Source: an uncultured Phascolarctobacterium sp. (lineage in GTDB: Bacteria; Bacillota; Negativicutes; Acidaminococcales; Acidaminococcaceae). Taken from it: a DNA stretch of 7,501 nt. The notes beneath the pieces are model-generated. The model searched no databases. It was given only the letters and a program-made list of their open reading frames with translations, and was not told the DNA's origin. A program made the translations under genes and the position numbers. Below, in pieces: positions 5,379-7,501 of the stretch (its first letter is position 1; each line of letters opens with the position of its first letter). The stretch spans positions 1-7,501 of the forward strand of contig CASEGD010000053.1 of the NCBI GenBank assembly GCA_949287345.1. The letters are read 5' to 3'.

Positions 5379-6460
5379 CTTACAATCTCACCCTTTTGTA
5401 CATAACCGATATTTTCTTTGGTTTCTGCGTTAAACAGGCTTACCTCGTCCCAGTTAAAGTCAAGGCCGATGTTGCCGCTAATTTCCGCGCCCGTGCCCGG
5501 CAGCGTTACAAACACCGTTTCGCCGTTGACGTTAACGGTAACTGTGCGCTGGTTGCCGGTGTTTTCCTGGTAGCTTACGCAGCCCTTAATTTTGCCGTCA
5601 GCCGCAGGTTTTAAATGCTCCGGCCTTATGCCGATAAGCACATTGGTATGCCCTTCCAGAATCTTCTGCCACAGCTCCGGCACATCGCTTACCACATCGC
5701 CTATTTTTAGCTTGCCGCTGCTGTAATAGCCGCTGACGATGTTCATCGCGGGCGAGCCGATAAAGCCTGCAACGAAAGTGTTGGCCGGGTGGTGGTAAAT
5801 AACGTCCGGCGTACCAGCCTGCTGCAAAACGCCGTCGCGCATAACGACGATGCGGTTGGCAACGGTCATTGCTTCAATCTGGTCGTGCGTTACATAAATC
5901 ATGGTCGGTTTGTAAATTTCGTGGATGCGGACAAGCTCCGTCCTCGCCTGCTGGCGCAGCTGCGCGTCAAGGTTGGAGAGCGGCTCATCCAGAAGGAAAT
6001 ACGGCGATTGTTTTACCAGCGCCCTGCACAGGGCAACACGCTGCTTCTGCCCGCCGGAAAGGTCTTTCGGCTTGCGGTTTTCGTAGCCCTGCAAGTTCAA
6101 AATTTTCAGCGCTTCCGTGGTGCGCCTTTTAATTTCGTCCTCGCCCAGCTTCTGGATTTTCAAGCCGAAGGCAATATTATCCCATACGGAAAGGTGCGGA
6201 AACAGCGCGTAGCTTTGGAACACCATTGCTACGTTGCGCTCTCCGGGAGGCACATCGTTAATGACCCTGCCGCCCATAACAAGCTCGCCGCTGGTAATTT
6301 CCTCCAAGCCTGCAATCATGCGCAGGGTTGTACTTTTGCCGCAGCCGGAAGGCCCGAGCAGAATGAGGCGCTCGCCTTCTTTTATTTCCAGATTCAGCGA
6401 TTTAACAATTTTGGCATCTCCGTAAGATTTACATACATTATTAAAAACTATGCTGTTCAT
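5375..6460 (-). CDS. ugpC: ABC transporter ATP-binding protein, UgpC/MalK/MsmX type
   Basis: This 361-residue cytoplasmic ATPase would power a carbohydrate or glycerol-phosphate type importer as a homodimer under two permeases. Walker A is GPSGCGKST (36-44), the Q-loop is at Q82 in MVFQSYALFPHLSVWDNIAFG, the signature is LSGGQKQR (134-141), Walker B is FLLDEP (155-160) with E159, the D-loop is SNLD (162-165), and H192 is in YVTHDQIEAMT. The C-terminal part (about 230-355) is a TOBE/MalK-like regulatory domain containing GIRPEH (277-282). Length and architecture are standard for CUT1-type ATPases. The symbol is a family-level name and does not prove glycerol-3-phosphate as substrate. The gene starts 2 nt after the stop of the permease gene, with AAGG (6470-6467) as ribosome binding site, and overlaps the isomerase gene by 4 nt. 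Confidence 0.94.
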   Translation of the reverse strand: MNSIVFNNVCKSYGDAKIVKSLNLEIKEGERLILLGPSGCGKSTTLRMIAGLEEITSGELVMGGRVINDVPPGERNVAMVFQSYALFPHLSVWDNIAFGLKIQKLGEDEIKRRTTEALKILNLQGYENRKPKDLSGGQKQRVALCRALVKQSPYFLLDEPLSNLDAQLRQQARTELVRIHEIYKPTMIYVTHDQIEAMTVANRIVVMRDGVLQQAGTPDVIYHHPANTFVAGFIGSPAMNIVSGYYSSGKLKIGDVVSDVPELWQKILEGHTNVLIGIRPEHLKPAADGKIKGCVSYQENTGNQRTVTVNVNGETVFVTLPGTGAEISGNIGLDFNWDEVSLFNAETKENIGYVQKGEIVR

Positions 6461-6462
6461 TA

Positions 6463-7287
6463 TTAACCTTTAACCCCCGATTGCATAAATGTATTAAGGA
6501 TGAACTTCTGGCAGAACACGTACAGAATCAACGGCGGCAGGCTTGTCAGCACGGCAACCGCCATGGCAATGCCCCATTCGCTGCCGCCCTCGGCGCTGAT
6601 AAACATTTGCAGGGCAAGAGGCAGCGTGTACATTTCCTTATCCTGCAAAACAAGCAGCGGCCAGAAGTATTCGTTCCACGAGTTGATGAAGAACAGAATC
6701 GCCACCGCGATAACAGAAGGTTTAATCAGCGGCAGAATAACGCGGCGCAGGATGACAAACGGCTTGGCGCCGTCAAGGATGGCCGCCTCCAGCAGCGCCT
6801 TCGGTATGCCGCGCATCGTCTGGCGCATCAGGAAAATGCCCATGCCATCCGCGAAAGCGGGCAACATTACACCCAGCGGGTGGTTTAACAGGTTCAGCTT
6901 GCTCATCAGCAGGTAGTTAGGCATAATCAGCACCGTTACCGGGATGAAGAACGTCAGCAGCATGCTGTTAAAAATCGTTTCTTTGTATTTAAAATCGTAG
7001 TAGATAAAGGCAAACGCCGCTAAGACGCTTGTGATAACCTTCATCGCGGTTGTACCCGCAGCGATGATGAAGGTGTTGTAGATGTAGGTTAAAAGTGGGA
7101 AATCCTCCAGCACCGTTGTGTAGTTGTTAAGCGTCGGCGGGAACGGCAGCGGGTTCAGCGTAGCCTGAAAAATCTGGTCCATATCCTTTAAAGAAGTGGA
7201 TATCATAAAAACTATCGGCCACAGCTGAATAAAAACTGCAATTAAAAGCGGGATATGCCACATTAATTCTTTTTTATCAGTTTTCAT
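6463..7287 (-). CDS. ABC transporter permease, UgpE/MalG type (CUT1)
   Basis: This 274-residue inner-membrane subunit has six predicted segments (about 11-31, 67-93, 104-128, 135-155, 188-208 and 240-262). The EAA coupling loop, which docks on the ATPase, reads EAAILDGAKPFVILRRVILP (167-186). Other family marks are FLMRQTMRGIP (152-162), SWNEYFWPLLVL (203-214) and the EWGIAMA segment (237-243), which I recall as close to E. coli UgpE. The length matches MalG/UgpE. The start is supported by GAAGG upstream; the gene overlaps the end of the preceding permease gene by 11 nt (7277-7287), so the two are co-translated. It forms the translocation channel with that permease. Substrate is undetermined; sugars, polyols or glycerol-3-phosphate-like compounds are all possible for this class. 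Confidence 0.93.
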   Translation of the reverse strand: MKTDKKELMWHIPLLIAVFIQLWPIVFMISTSLKDMDQIFQATLNPLPFPPTLNNYTTVLEDFPLLTYIYNTFIIAAGTTAMKVITSVLAAFAFIYYDFKYKETIFNSMLLTFFIPVTVLIMPNYLLMSKLNLLNHPLGVMLPAFADGMGIFLMRQTMRGIPKALLEAAILDGAKPFVILRRVILPLIKPSVIAVAILFFINSWNEYFWPLLVLQDKEMYTLPLALQMFISAEGGSEWGIAMAVAVLTSLPPLILYVFCQKFILNTFMQSGVKG

Positions 7288-7501
7288 AATATACCTTCTT
7301 CTCTAAATATTTGGTCCTGAAAAGCAGGAACGCGATATAGCAAATCATCGTGATAATGGCAAAGGCTGCGGATTTGCCGGTCTGGAAGAATACAAACGCA
7401 TACTGGTAAATGATGTACACAAGGTTGGAGCTGCCCTGGTCAGGCCCGCCCTGCGTAAGCATGTTTACCGGCACCAGCACATACTGCAAGCCGAACACCA
7501 C
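7277..7501 (-). CDS. ABC transporter permease, UgpA/MalF type (partial, 3' end)
   Basis: Only the last 74 codons are inside the window; the gene continues past the right edge, and the GTG at the edge is an internal codon and not a start. The visible part contains the conserved TQGGP followed by LVYIIYQYAF, a final membrane segment (AFAIITMICYIAFLLF) and a basic tail, KYLEKKVYYEN, close to the RYVESKVRYQ-type ending I recall for UgpA. The EAA loop lies upstream, outside the window. It pairs with the UgpE-type permease encoded just downstream. The solute-binding protein gene is expected further upstream in the operon, beyond the window. Confidence 0.88.
   Translation of the reverse strand: MVFGLQYVLVPVNMLTQGGPDQGSSNLVYIIYQYAFVFFQTGKSAAFAIITMICYIAFLLFRTKYLEKKVYYEN

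Noticed and set aside
5789..6466. Plus-strand open frame opposite the ABC ATPase gene
   Set aside because: It is a mirror of a strongly conserved gene with Walker A, signature and Walker B motifs on the minus strand, and it shows no motifs of its own.
1..7501. Novel defence system, mobile element or CRISPR array
   Set aside because: I found no transposase, integrase, repeat array, terminal inverted repeats or defence-type domains. Every long gene belongs to a transport, regulatory or metabolic family.

Overview
The window looks like an ordinary chromosomal segment of a low-to-mid GC Firmicutes-type bacterium. Strong GGAGG-type ribosome binding sites, clean TTGACA/TATAAT-like promoters, U-tailed intrinsic terminators and a yybP-ykoY-type riboswitch all fit this. 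The protein families would suit a Negativicutes or Clostridia member, but I cannot fix the taxon from sequence alone. I see no mobile element, tRNA, rRNA or CRISPR array.

Left end (1-418): a divergent, metal-themed control region without protein genes. The minus strand carries a near-consensus promoter, a yybP-ykoY (manganese) riboswitch and an overlapping terminator hairpin, all aimed at a gene beyond the left edge. The plus strand carries a separate extended -10 promoter and a ~97-nt leader for the first full gene. Positions 419-3100 encode an 893-residue P2A-type (SERCA-like) Ca2+ ATPase with every catalytic motif and both calcium-site ligand sets, followed by two terminator hairpins.

Middle (3234-4548): a divergent pair, an HxlR-family regulator (minus) and a 265-residue metallo-beta-lactamase-fold-like protein (plus) whose metal-binding motif appears degenerate. 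The 181-bp gap between them holds two opposed promoters and two adjacent inverted repeats that are candidate operators.

Right half (4608-7501, minus strand): a tightly coupled operon read right to left. It holds a UgpA/MalF-type permease (cut by the window edge), a UgpE/MalG-type permease, a UgpC/MalK-type ATPase and a xylose-isomerase-like TIM-barrel isomerase/epimerase. Junctions are 11-nt overlap, 2-nt gap and 4-nt ATGA overlap. The layout is that of a carbohydrate or polyol-phosphate importer followed by an enzyme acting on the imported compound. The solute-binding protein, which would show the substrate, must lie outside the window. A bidirectional terminator (4561-4594) separates this operon from the convergent MBL-like gene.

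The most notable item is the manganese riboswitch. It is divergent from a cation ATPase whose own leader carries a 10-nt match to the riboswitch's signature loop and a hairpin that puts the Shine-Dalgarno sequence in its loop.
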